Shown: positions 24,632-31,524 of the stretch, one piece after another
How positions within the stretch are numbered: position 1 is the first letter of the stretch
How the letters are laid out: each line of letters begins with the position of its first letter
Assembly: GCF_009670965.2 (NCBI RefSeq)
Contig: NZ_CP073239.1
Span: forward strand, 2,031,204 to 2,095,203
Length of the DNA stretch: 64,000 bases
Direction: 5' to 3'
Source: Riemerella anatipestifer
Lineage (GTDB): Bacteria; Bacteroidota; Bacteroidia; Flavobacteriales; Weeksellaceae
The notes under the pieces: generated by a model
The model's database searches: none
Told to the model about the DNA's origin: nothing
The model's input: only the letters and a program-made list of their open reading frames with translations
Program-made: the position numbers and the translations under genes

Positions 24632-25023
24632 CCAAAAACACCTCAAAAATCAATTTAAAAACATTTCTAATGTTAGGATATTACTTAGTAAAATATAATT
24701 GATTTCTGATACCTTAAAATCATTTTTAAAGATAAGGGTAAAATATGAACCCAATGGGCACGGTTTAATTTACTTTTAGTTTAATCCTCTCCATATTACG
24801 AATTATTTACATTTACACTATCACTTACACTATCGGCATTTTTAGCATTGTTTGGTATGCGATTTATGCGAGTGGTATTTTTCGGTTACGCTCAATATAC
24901 TAAGAAGATTTCAACCTATCTAAATACTCAAAATACAGAAAAGTAAACTAATGGTTTACTTTTAATCCGCTTAAACTTACCGTTTGCGTCCGTATTATGG
25001 GCACTGTCTAAAATAACATCTAT
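24632..25023. other. Gene-free AT-rich stretch with one inverted repeat
   Basis: No credible gene is seen in about 390 bp after the initiator gene. AAGTAAAC-TAATG-GTTTACTT at 24941-24961 is a perfect inverted repeat with 8-bp arms. Otherwise there is only AT-rich sequence, which could serve as a DNA unwinding region next to the candidate origin. Confidence 0.5.
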
Positions 25024-25069
25024 TTGATACAGTTTCTGACACGGTTCTTGATACAGTTGTTTATATTTG
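25024..25069 (+). promoter_or_regulatory. Three 12-bp tandem repeats abutting a -7 box
   Basis: TTGATACAGTTT (25024-25035), CTGACACGGTTC (25036-25047) and TTGATACAGTTG (25048-25059) run directly into TATATTTG at 25062-25069. They occupy the place of the -33 region, as activator sites or a repressor operator would. The start codon follows at 25074, so the mRNA would be leaderless or nearly so. Confidence 0.7.
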
Positions 25070-25073
25070 TAAT

Positions 25074-25355
25074 ATGGAAGACACAAAGGGACTAGGATAT
25101 ATGAGTGCAGATAATAAACCTTTATTTAAACTAATGGAGACGGTGTGTATCACTCGTAAGAGTAGAAACCCCTTTATAAACTTTGAATGCTTCGCTAGTG
25201 CCTTACAAGTAAACACAAAGAAGTTACATAGTATACTAAAAGATAGGCAAATTCCTGATGAGGTTATCGTTGGAGGTTATGAGGCTTTAAATCCAAAGAA
25301 ACGCCCTTTATTCTACCGAGATAAGGCACTAGAGTATATAAAACAGTTGGGGTAA
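25074..25355 (+). CDS. Small element protein of unknown function, 93 residues
   Basis: The product is basic and contains a helix pattern that could bind DNA (INFECFASALQVNTKKLHSILKDRQIPDEVI), followed by RPLFYRDKALEYIKQLG. It stands alone between a 12-bp tandem operator and a group of iteron-like repeats, which suggests a regulator or replication accessory protein. No family is recognised. Confidence 0.6.
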   Translation: MEDTKGLGYMSADNKPLFKLMETVCITRKSRNPFINFECFASALQVNTKKLHSILKDRQIPDEVIVGGYEALNPKKRPLFYRDKALEYIKQLG

Positions 25356-25394
25356 ATATGGGGTAAAATGGGGTAAGTTAGAAAAGCGGTAATG

Positions 25395-25508
25395 TTCGGT
25401 AAATATTCGGTAAACTTCGGTAAAAGAGAAAGGAAAAAGGTTTACTAAATATTGCCTAAAATGGTCTAAAACGAAATGTTCAGTAAATATTCAGTAAACT
25501 TCACTAAA
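25395..25508. repeat. Two blocks of three iteron-like 9-bp repeats
   Basis: Block 1: TTCGGTAAA at 25395, 25406 and 25416. Block 2: TTCAGTAAA at 25479 and 25490, then TTCACTAAA at 25500. Both blocks use the same 11-then-10 bp spacing (one helical turn) and lie 84 bp apart, so one block is a diverged copy of the other. They fit binding sites of a replication or partition protein. Confidence 0.75.
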
Positions 25509-25509
25509 A

Positions 25510-25627
25510 ATAACCTCATCAAATATTTAATGTTTTTAATATCCTCCAGGGGGAATTTTTGGAGTCCATAAAAAAGGGTAACATTTATTACATTCTGACA
25601 CTATAAAAAGGGATTAGATGAGGTTAT
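25510..25627. repeat. Perfect 11-bp inverted repeat with 96-bp interior
   Basis: ATAACCTCATC at 25510-25520 and GATGAGGTTAT at 25617-25627. The interior holds a small CTCCA/TGGAG hairpin and a run of A residues. It ends just before the toxin promoter. The function is unknown. Confidence 0.5.
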
Positions 25628-25644
25628 AAAATTACTTTACACTT

Positions 25645-25675
25645 TTGTATATATGTAACAAATTCATTACATTTG
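25645..25675 (+). promoter_or_regulatory. Promoter of the toxin-antitoxin pair
   Basis: TTG at 25645-25647 and TACATTTG at 25668-25675, spacer 20 bp. The hyphenated palindrome GTAA-N8-TTAC lies between the boxes and could be an antitoxin operator. The apparent TTG start at 25673 is part of this -7 box, so it is not used. Confidence 0.65.
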
Positions 25676-25693
25676 CAATATCATAACAACAAG

Positions 25694-26026
25694 ATGAGGA
25701 AAATATATAGGACTGATGAATTTAATCTTTTCTTTGAAACAGCAGACCAAAGGTTAAGAGAGAAGATTGTTTATATATCAGAAATAATAGCAACGCAAAC
25801 GATAATAAACACCAAAATAGCGAAAAGATTAGTAAATACCGACTTATATGAGATAAGGATAAAAACAGATAATGAGTATAGGATATTAACCTTTACAATG
25901 GATAACAAGGATATAAACCAATGCAAAAAGTTGATATTTATAAACGCATTCAAAAAGAAAGACACAAAGGACTATAATAAACATATTAAGGTAGCAATAA
26001 AAATATTAGAACAATGGGGGCAATAA
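25694..26026 (+). CDS. higB-like: HigB/RelE-superfamily toxin
   Basis: The 110-residue basic protein has the compact RelE/HigB shape: IVYISEIIATQTIINTKIAKRL helices, then the strand pattern LYEIRIKTDNEYRILTFTMD, then KLIFINAFKKKDTKDYNKHI. The FxKK and nearby Lys residues are typical of this mRNA-cleaving group. The ATG at 25694 is used instead of a TTG lying in the promoter. The antitoxin gene overlaps by 13 bp, with toxin first as in higBA. It sits at the right end of the element, where it would favour retention. Confidence 0.85.
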   Translation: MRKIYRTDEFNLFFETADQRLREKIVYISEIIATQTIINTKIAKRLVNTDLYEIRIKTDNEYRILTFTMDNKDINQCKKLIFINAFKKKDTKDYNKHIKVAIKILEQWGQ

Positions 26027-26328
26027 AAATAAATTGGGATAAAGTAGAAAAAGAACTACCTACAATGAACGAGTATATAGATACTACTCACGGAAAAGTA
26101 GGAACACCACAAAGAGAAGAGTTCCAAGCAAAGGCACTAGCTTACTATTATGGGGAATTGATAAGAGAAGCTAGAAAAGAAAGAGACCTAACGCAGGAAG
26201 AACTAGCAAAAAAGGTAGGCAAAAACAGGGCGTATATCGCAAAAATTGAACAGGGTAAAACAGATTTGCAGTTATCTAATTTTTTAGCCTTATTGAGAGC
26301 GTTGGGTTTGTCTATGAATATCGGTTAA
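26014..26328 (+). CDS. higA-like: HigA-type XRE antitoxin
   Basis: The 104-residue protein ends in a helix-turn-helix (IREARKERDLTQEELAKKVGKNRAYIAKIEQGKTDLQLSNF, about residues 50-90). The N-terminal 45 residues should wrap the toxin. It overlaps the toxin gene by 13 bp and is therefore coupled to it in translation. It is expected to repress the shared promoter. Confidence 0.88.
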   Translation: MGAIKINWDKVEKELPTMNEYIDTTHGKVGTPQREEFQAKALAYYYGELIREARKERDLTQEELAKKVGKNRAYIAKIEQGKTDLQLSNFLALLRALGLSMNIG

Positions 26329-26358
26329 ATATTAACTACGGTAACGAGTAAAAAAACA

Positions 26359-26379
26359 GGGGCAAAAACGCCCCTTTTT
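26359..26379 (+). terminator. Terminator after the toxin-antitoxin genes
   Basis: GGGGC-AAAAAC-GCCCC followed by TTTTT. Confidence 0.85.
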
Positions 26380-26406
26380 CATCTAATCAAAATGAGGGTA
26401 AAAATG

Positions 26407-26448
26407 AGTAAAACGCACTTCGGTGGTAACAACGGTGGTAACAAATTT
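26407..26448. repeat. Right arm-type sites
   Basis: This 42-bp block is a copy of 16212-16253 with one mismatch. It carries GGTGGTAACAA at 26422-26432 and 26434-26444. It lies 45 bp inside the right attachment core, in the same orientation as the left block, and lacks the inverted third copy. Confidence 0.75.
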
Positions 26449-26492
26449 TCAAAAAATAAGTTAAAATATTGATTATCAGTATATGGTTGTAG

Positions 26493-26529
26493 TCCTCATA
26501 GGGCTACAAATTATGCTTTTAGGCACTTT
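26493..26529. repeat. attR: right attachment site of the element
   Basis: Direct repeat of 16077-16113 (18 bp identical, then two mismatches in the following 19 bp). It holds the displaced 3' end of tRNA-Arg, and the chromosomal sequence resumes to the right. Confidence 0.88.
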
Positions 26530-26548
26530 GTAAAAAGTGCCTTTTATT
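26521..26548 (+). terminator. Right-side copy of the tRNA terminator hairpin
   Basis: AGGCACTTT-GTAA-AAAGTGCCT with a T-rich tail; it corresponds to the hairpin at 16105 but differs in loop and tail. It is probably the original chromosomal tRNA terminator, or the element's version of it. Confidence 0.6.
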
Positions 26549-26611
26549 TTTTCTATAAATAATCAAAAATAGAATTAAGTAAAAACAAAGAATTTTCTAA
26601 ATAGAAAGCCC

Positions 26612-26619
26612 TAACTTTG
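26612..26619 (+). promoter_or_regulatory. -7 promoter box for the CvfB-like gene
   Basis: TAACTTTG fits TAnnTTTG and lies 20 bp upstream of the ATG at 26640. The stretch 26329-26639 otherwise holds only the terminator, arm sites and attR described separately. Confidence 0.5.
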
Positions 26620-26639
26620 CAAAATATAATATTTTTGAA

Positions 26640-27464
26640 ATGCAAATCGGAATTACTCAAACACTCGAAATAAAAGAAAAAACAGATAATGGTTGGTTAC
26701 TAACATCAACTAGCGATGAACAGTGCCTACTCCCTAATATTTTCACTTTATCCAATATGGAGGTAGGGGAAAGCTTAGAGGTATTCGTTTATCAAGATGA
26801 AGGAATCCTCAAAGCAACTACGGAAATACCTCTTTGCCAAGTTAATGAATTCGCCGTTCTCAACTGTGTGCAAGTGTTACCTAGCGGTGCTTTTATGGAC
26901 TTAGGGATTATCAAAGATTTATTTGTTCCTTATAAACAACAAAAGGGTAAAATGCTGGAGGGAAAACGCTATCTTATCCATGTTTATGTAGATGAAGAAA
27001 CAGGGTTACTTACAGGAACCACCAAATTTAAAAGAAATCCTCAATATCAAAATTTATCATTAAAGAAAGGGGATAAGGTAAACCTTATTCTCATGAATGA
27101 AACAGAATTAGGGTGGAATGTTATTATTAACCAAAAGTATATTGGTTTGGTTTATAGCTCCGATGTTTACCAAAAACTTTATCCATTAAATGAAATAGAG
27201 GGCTATATTAAAAACATTAGAGAAGATGGTAAAATAGATGTAAGTCTGCAACCTGAAGGTTATACTAATATAGATGAATTCAAACAAAAAATATTAGATA
27301 AACTAGATGAAAATTATGGATTACTCTATCTATCTGACCAATCTTCTCCAGAAGAAATAAAGACTGAACTCCAGATGAGCAAAAAGAACTTTAAAAAAGC
27401 CATTGGAGGTCTTTATAAAGATAAAATAATAGAAATATTAGACGATAAAATTAAACTTCTATAA
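26640..27464 (+). CDS. CvfB-like S1-domain RNA-binding protein
   Basis: The 274-residue protein has the layout of CvfB: successive S1-type OB domains (strands around NEFAVLNCVQVLPSGAFMDLGIIKDLFVPYKQQ, about 62-95, and GWNVIINQKYIGLVYSSDV near 158-176), and a C-terminal winged helix (TELQMSKKNFKKAIGGLYKDKIIEIL). CvfB proteins bind RNA and affect virulence or general expression in Gram-positives; the role here is unknown. The next gene starts 2 bp after its stop, so the two form an operon. Confidence 0.85.
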   Translation: MQIGITQTLEIKEKTDNGWLLTSTSDEQCLLPNIFTLSNMEVGESLEVFVYQDEGILKATTEIPLCQVNEFAVLNCVQVLPSGAFMDLGIIKDLFVPYKQQKGKMLEGKRYLIHVYVDEETGLLTGTTKFKRNPQYQNLSLKKGDKVNLILMNETELGWNVIINQKYIGLVYSSDVYQKLYPLNEIEGYIKNIREDGKIDVSLQPEGYTNIDEFKQKILDKLDENYGLLYLSDQSSPEEIKTELQMSKKNFKKAIGGLYKDKIIEILDDKIKLL

Positions 27465-27466
27465 AA

Positions 27467-27820
27467 ATGACTAAGACTGTTTTTTATCTAAAAACCTGTA
27501 GCACTTGCAAAAGAATTATGCAAGATTTAGATTTATCAGATTGGAATCTAAGAGAAATCAAAAGTGAGCCTATAAATGAAGAAGAACTTTCCCAGATGTA
27601 TGCTATTACAAAGTCTTATGAAGAGCTTTTTAGTAAGCGTTCTACTCAAATTAAAGCAAATAATATAGATGTAAAAAAGTTGAAAGAAGAAGATTTCAAA
27701 ACACTTTTATTACAGCATTATAGCTTCTTAAAACGACCTGTATTTCTTATAGGGAAAGAAGATATCTATATAGGCAATAGCTCTAAAACTATAGAGGCAT
27801 TAAAACAAAAATATTTTTAA
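27467..27820 (+). CDS. ArsC/Spx-family thioredoxin-fold protein
   Basis: The 117-residue protein begins with a redox CxxC (LKTCSTCKRIM) on a thioredoxin-like fold and ends with RPVFLIGKEDIYIG, as in the ArsC/YffB branch. Typical arsenate reductases have a single N-terminal Cys and a conserved Arg triad; here the CxxC makes an arsenate-reductase role uncertain. It is coupled to the CvfB-like gene by a 2-bp gap. Confidence 0.8.
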   Translation: MTKTVFYLKTCSTCKRIMQDLDLSDWNLREIKSEPINEEELSQMYAITKSYEELFSKRSTQIKANNIDVKKLKEEDFKTLLLQHYSFLKRPVFLIGKEDIYIGNSSKTIEALKQKYF

Positions 27821-27826
27821 ATAAAC

Positions 27827-27854
27827 AACCGTTTCAGTGCAATTTGAAACGGTT
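27827..27854. terminator. Bidirectional hairpin terminator
   Basis: AACCGTTTCA / TGAAACGGTT with an 8-nt loop and AT-rich flanks, between convergent genes. Confidence 0.8.
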
Positions 27855-27861
27855 ATTTATC

Positions 27862-28467
27862 CTACCCTCTAAGTCTTTCTAATAGAACCATCATGAGGAA
27901 AGACAAAACAACCAAAGTTTCCTCTTCATCGTCTATGTCTAACATTCGGTTAAGTTGAAATTTTCTACCAAAAAAAGAAGGCATTTTTTTCAACTGAAAA
28001 TAAGTTTTACCCGAAGCATCTTTAACAGAATAGCTAGGATTAAACAAATAACCCGTAAAAAAACCTAAAATAGGGATTTCACCTACAAAACTATCCAAAA
28101 TCTTAACGAAAGCATTATCCTCCGAAATACTATACTTTAATTGGTTATTTTCGTCTATTATGTCATAATGAGCCTTCCATATAGAACGCATACCTTTTCT
28201 AGCCAATCTTCCATAAAGTTTATTATTAACGACATCTAACATAGAATAAGACGCATTAAAGTCCAGCCATCTATCTGCCTTTATACGAAATAATTCTTGC
28301 TCTTTTTTCTCATTATTATAAACCACTACATCTTCTTTTAGTTTAAACATTTTCTGTCTTACATAGGCTACATAATTGCCATTTTTATCCGTGATATTAA
28401 AATCACTAGCAAGGGTAGTTAGTTTAAACTTAAAGTCTAACGGATAATTTAAATTTTTAAGTACCAT
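27862..28467 (-). CDS. LURP-one-like (tubby-fold) protein of unknown function
   Basis: The 201-residue product consists of short beta strands with the pattern of LURP-one-related/scramblase-like proteins: FNITDKNGNYVAYVRQKMFKLKEDVVVY, then ELFRIKADRW, then YDIIDENNQLKYSI, then YSVKDASGKTYFQLKKMPSFFGRKF. It ends in one hydrophobic segment (LVVLSFLMMVLLERL) that may be a membrane anchor. No function is assigned. It is read in series after the lysoplasmalogenase-like gene (8-bp gap). Confidence 0.65.
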   Translation of the reverse strand: MVLKNLNYPLDFKFKLTTLASDFNITDKNGNYVAYVRQKMFKLKEDVVVYNNEKKEQELFRIKADRWLDFNASYSMLDVVNNKLYGRLARKGMRSIWKAHYDIIDENNQLKYSISEDNAFVKILDSFVGEIPILGFFTGYLFNPSYSVKDASGKTYFQLKKMPSFFGRKFQLNRMLDIDDEEETLVVLSFLMMVLLERLRG

Positions 28468-28475
28468 ATTTAAAA

Positions 28476-29123
28476 TTATTTAGGTTGAATTTCTCCTTGA
28501 TATTTTGCAATTTTATAAATACCATAAGCTAAACATACTTGAGCTATAATATAAGTTATCATTACCGCAAGACCTTTGTATACATTATATTCAAAGAAAA
28601 TAGAATGAGCAAGAATCGTATCTGATATTACAAAAAATAAAGCTCCAAATTTAATGTATTTATTTTTTACGCCTAACGAAAAATAAAGCATTACCGATAT
28701 AGCAGAAGCATACACAATTACAGGGATTTTCATATCACCTAAATGACTCCAAGACATGCTAATAAAAGCAACTAAATAAATAGCTATCGGTAACAATTTT
28801 ACTAAAGAAAATCGAGGCGGCTTTATTCTGTAAAAACAGATAATGTAAAAAATATGAGCTAATAAAAAACTAGCTAACCCATACAAAAAACCAGAGTCTT
28901 TTAGTAAAAAAACATCTCCTAAAAAACTAAAAAACAACCCTGTTAAAAAAAGTTTATTATTACTCAGCGATTCGGTTTTATTAAGTTGATAATAAATTAA
29001 AGCTATTATGGGAATTAGTAATGGCTTACTATATATTCTTACCCCTATTTTATCAAAATAGATTCCTAGTAAATCTACAATAAAAACAATACTCAATAGT
29101 GTGATGTAGCCTATCTTTTTCAT
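28476..29123 (-). CDS. Lysoplasmalogenase-like membrane protein (YhhN/TMEM86 family)
   Basis: The 215-residue protein has about seven or eight hydrophobic helices. It carries the family features LFFSFLGDVFLL (with the conserved GD near residue 70) and LFVISDTILAHSIF near residue 165. The family includes mammalian lysoplasmalogenase TMEM86B; bacterial substrates are not established. It lies between fhs and the LURP-one-like gene with gaps of about 10 bp, so an operon is likely. Confidence 0.8.
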   Translation of the reverse strand: MKKIGYITLLSIVFIVDLLGIYFDKIGVRIYSKPLLIPIIALIYYQLNKTESLSNNKLFLTGLFFSFLGDVFLLKDSGFLYGLASFLLAHIFYIICFYRIKPPRFSLVKLLPIAIYLVAFISMSWSHLGDMKIPVIVYASAISVMLYFSLGVKNKYIKFGALFFVISDTILAHSIFFEYNVYKGLAVMITYIIAQVCLAYGIYKIAKYQGEIQPK

Positions 29124-29133
29124 TTCTTAATTA

Positions 29134-30810
29134 TTAGCTAAGCCCTGTAATTACGCCATTATCATCTATATCCATTCCTTCGGCAGCTGGGATACTAGGC
29201 AACCCTGGCATACGCATAGTAGTCCCAAGCAACGGAATTACAAATCCTGCACCAGCGGCAAATTCAAACTCTCTTACTGTAACTTCAAAATTTTCGGGTC
29301 TGCCAATTTTAGAATCGGTATCACTAAGAGATTTCGGTGTTTTTACCATACAAACAGGAAGTCCTGAAAGTCCTAAAGATTCTATCTTTTTCAATTGAGT
29401 TTTAGCTTTGGAAGTATAGGCAACAGATGATGCACCGTAGATTTCTTTAGCTATTTTTTCTATTTTTTCCGGTATAGTTTCTGTGTAAGCATAAAGTGGC
29501 TTGAAATGACTACTATTACTTTCCGCTAATCCAGCAACTACTTTAGCTAATTCTTTCGTACCTTCTCCACCTTGTGTAAATCCATAGGAAACCACGGCTT
29601 CTATGCCTTTCTCTTTACATTTTTCTTTAATGAAATCTATTTCCTCCTCACTATCTGTATCAAAATGATTGATAGCTACCACAGGCTTCAATCCAAATTT
29701 CATTACATTTTCTAGATGTTTTTCTAAATTACCTATCCCTTTTTTTACAAAATCTAGATTAGGTGTACCATACTCCTCCTTTTTAGCTCCTCCGTGATGC
29801 CTCAAAGCCCTTACTGTAGCCACTACAACCACCGCATCTGGTTTTAGCCCTGCAGAAACACATTTAATATTAAGAAACTTTTCCGCTCCCAAATCTGCAC
29901 CAAATCCTGCTTCAGTTACGGTGTAATCAGCTAAAGATAGTCCCATTTTAGTTGCCAAAACAGAATTAGTACCTTGTGCTATACTTGCAAACGGTCCGCC
30001 ATGTAAAATAGCAGGATTGCCTTCTAGAGTTTGTACAAGATTAGGTTTTATAGCGTCTTTTAGAAGGATAGCCATTGCCCCTACAACATTTAAATCTCTA
30101 GCATAGATTGGCTTTTTATCGTAAGTACTCCCTACATAGATGTTTCCTAAACGCTTTTTGAGATCCGAAAAATTTTCAGCTAAACAAAGAATAGCCATAA
30201 CTTCAGAGGCAGGTGTGATATTGAAACCGTCTTCTCTAGGAATACCATTTGCAGAGCCTCCAAGTCCAATTACTATTTGTCTTAAAGCCCTATCATTCAT
30301 ATCCATTACTCTTTTCCAAACCACCGTTCTAGGGTCTATGTTAAGCGAACGAGATGCATTTTGAATATTATTATCAATAGCTGCTGCCAATAGATTATTC
30401 GCCTTTTCTATGGCAGAAAAATCACCCGTAAAATGTAGGTTAATGTCCTCCATTGGAATCACTTGGGAATAACCACCACCCGCAGCTCCACCTTTAATTC
30501 CAAAAACAGGACCTAAAGACGGCTCTCTTAATACAGCGATGGCTTTTTTTCCAATTTTATTAAGTCCTTCGGTAAGCCCTATACTTACGGTAGTTTTACC
30601 TTCCCCTGCTGGTGTAGGTGTAATTGCTGTAACAAGAATAAGTTTAGATGTTCCTATTTTACTTTCGTCAATTAGCGACAACGGAAGCTTAGCTTTATAT
30701 TTTCCATATAATTCTAAGTCATCTTCTGGAATGTTAACCTTTGCTGCAATTTCTTTTATCGGTAATATTTTTGCACCTTGTGCAATTTCTAAATCTGATG
30801 GAAAACTCAT
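29134..30810 (-). CDS. fhs: Formate-tetrahydrofolate ligase
   Basis: The 558-residue cytoplasmic enzyme makes 10-formyltetrahydrofolate from formate and ATP. Seen: the ATP-binding P-loop TPAGEGKTTVSIGL near residue 67, EPSLGPVFGIKGGAAGGG, NLHFTGDFSAIEKANNLL, GPFASIAQGTNSVLAT, TEAGFGADLGAEKF, and a C-terminal LGTTMRMPGLPSIPAAEGMD. The start at 30810 gives the family N-terminus MSFPSDLEIAQ; an upstream in-frame ATG would add 11 unlikely residues. It is first in a minus-strand run of three genes. Confidence 0.95.
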   Translation of the reverse strand: MSFPSDLEIAQGAKILPIKEIAAKVNIPEDDLELYGKYKAKLPLSLIDESKIGTSKLILVTAITPTPAGEGKTTVSIGLTEGLNKIGKKAIAVLREPSLGPVFGIKGGAAGGGYSQVIPMEDINLHFTGDFSAIEKANNLLAAAIDNNIQNASRSLNIDPRTVVWKRVMDMNDRALRQIVIGLGGSANGIPREDGFNITPASEVMAILCLAENFSDLKKRLGNIYVGSTYDKKPIYARDLNVVGAMAILLKDAIKPNLVQTLEGNPAILHGGPFASIAQGTNSVLATKMGLSLADYTVTEAGFGADLGAEKFLNIKCVSAGLKPDAVVVVATVRALRHHGGAKKEEYGTPNLDFVKKGIGNLEKHLENVMKFGLKPVVAINHFDTDSEEEIDFIKEKCKEKGIEAVVSYGFTQGGEGTKELAKVVAGLAESNSSHFKPLYAYTETIPEKIEKIAKEIYGASSVAYTSKAKTQLKKIESLGLSGLPVCMVKTPKSLSDTDSKIGRPENFEVTVREFEFAAGAGFVIPLLGTTMRMPGLPSIPAAEGMDIDDNGVITGLS

Positions 30811-30984
30811 AGTACCTATTTTTAATAATTTAACTAAGCCCAAATTTACTAAAACCTAAGGCAATTGAAAAGCTATTAAACCTTTATTTTGTCATTGTTC
30901 TTTGCATACAGAGGCAAAATTTTCTCTATTGAATCTGACATGTAAATTTTCTCATAAAAATTAGGCTGATTAAAAAAAATATTT

Positions 30985-31063
30985 TAATTTTGCCGACTGT
31001 TAATCAACCTCTGACGAGAGCCGTGTATGTTGTTTGGCATAAACTTATTTTATTTATTAAAAA
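30985..31063 (+). promoter_or_regulatory. Promoter and structured leader of rplS
   Basis: TAATTTTG at 30985-30992 fits the -7 consensus. The expected leader of about 65 nt contains CTCT-GACG-AGAG (31010-31021) and then GCC...GGC, two small helices before an AT-rich stretch and the rplS start. Ribosomal protein operons often carry such leaders for autoregulation; this one is inferred from sequence only. Confidence 0.5.
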
Positions 31064-31420
31064 ATGGATTTAATTAAGTACGTACAAGACAAGTACATTA
31101 CAAAAAAAGAATTCCCTGAATTCAAAGCTGGTGATACCATCACTGTTTACTACGAAATTAAAGAAGGTCAAAAAACAAGAACTCAGTTCTTTAAAGGAGT
31201 GGTTATCCAACTAAGAGGAACTGGAGCTACTAAGACTTTCACTATCAGAAAAATGAGTGGCGATGTGGGTGTAGAAAGAGTATTCCCTATCAATATGCCT
31301 GCTCTACAAAAAATCACAGTAGACAGAAGAGGTAGCGTAAGAAGAGCTAGAATCTACTACTTCCGTGACCTTAGAGGTAAAAAAGCTAGAATTAAAGATA
31401 AGCCTTATATTGCTAAATAA
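31064..31420 (+). CDS. rplS: 50S ribosomal protein L19 (bL19)
   Basis: The 118-residue protein has the L19 pattern: FKAGDTITVYYEIKEGQKTRTQFFKGVVI, GTGATKTFTIRKMSGDVGVERVFPI, and the basic C-terminus RRARIYYFRDLRGKKARIKD. It lies at the 30S-50S interface of the ribosome. It stands as a single gene here with its own promoter and terminator, not joined to trmD or rimM. Confidence 0.97.
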   Translation: MDLIKYVQDKYITKKEFPEFKAGDTITVYYEIKEGQKTRTQFFKGVVIQLRGTGATKTFTIRKMSGDVGVERVFPINMPALQKITVDRRGSVRRARIYYFRDLRGKKARIKDKPYIAK

Positions 31421-31448
31421 TTTAGGCTTTACTAGAAGAACTAAACCA

Positions 31449-31479
31449 AAATCCCTCTTAATCATTAGAGGGATTTTTT
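31449..31479 (+). terminator. Terminator of rplS
   Basis: AAATCCCTCT / AGAGGGATTT hairpin followed by a run of T. Confidence 0.85.
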
Positions 31480-31524
31480 TATTTATAGACCATTTCATAA
31501 CTTTGTAGAATATAAAATAATATA

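Larger units (their letters stand above)
16077..26529. mobile_element. 10.4-kb element integrated at tRNA-Arg(CCG), phage-satellite or integrative-replicon type
   Basis: It is bounded by direct repeats at the tRNA 3' end and inside the right boundary. Contents: tyrosine recombinase beside attL, Fic protein, excisionase-like HTH, antirepressor, divergent XRE repressor, replication initiator with internal iterons, HigBA-type module and several unknown genes. Duplicated 42-bp arm-type sequences lie just inside both ends. No relaxase, coupling protein, capsid, portal or terminase gene is present. The gene set is closest in kind to phage satellites of the PICI sort, though no hallmark packaging-interference gene can be named. 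A small integrative replicon is the alternative. Confidence 0.85.

Noticed and set aside
25673..25693. TTG start for the toxin gene
   Set aside because: The TTG is part of the -7 box TACATTTG, so it cannot be in the transcript; the ATG at 25694 is used.
27467..27820. Arsenate reductase linked to an ars operon
   Set aside because: No arsenic resistance genes are nearby and the CxxC active site differs from classical ArsC, so only the fold family is stated.
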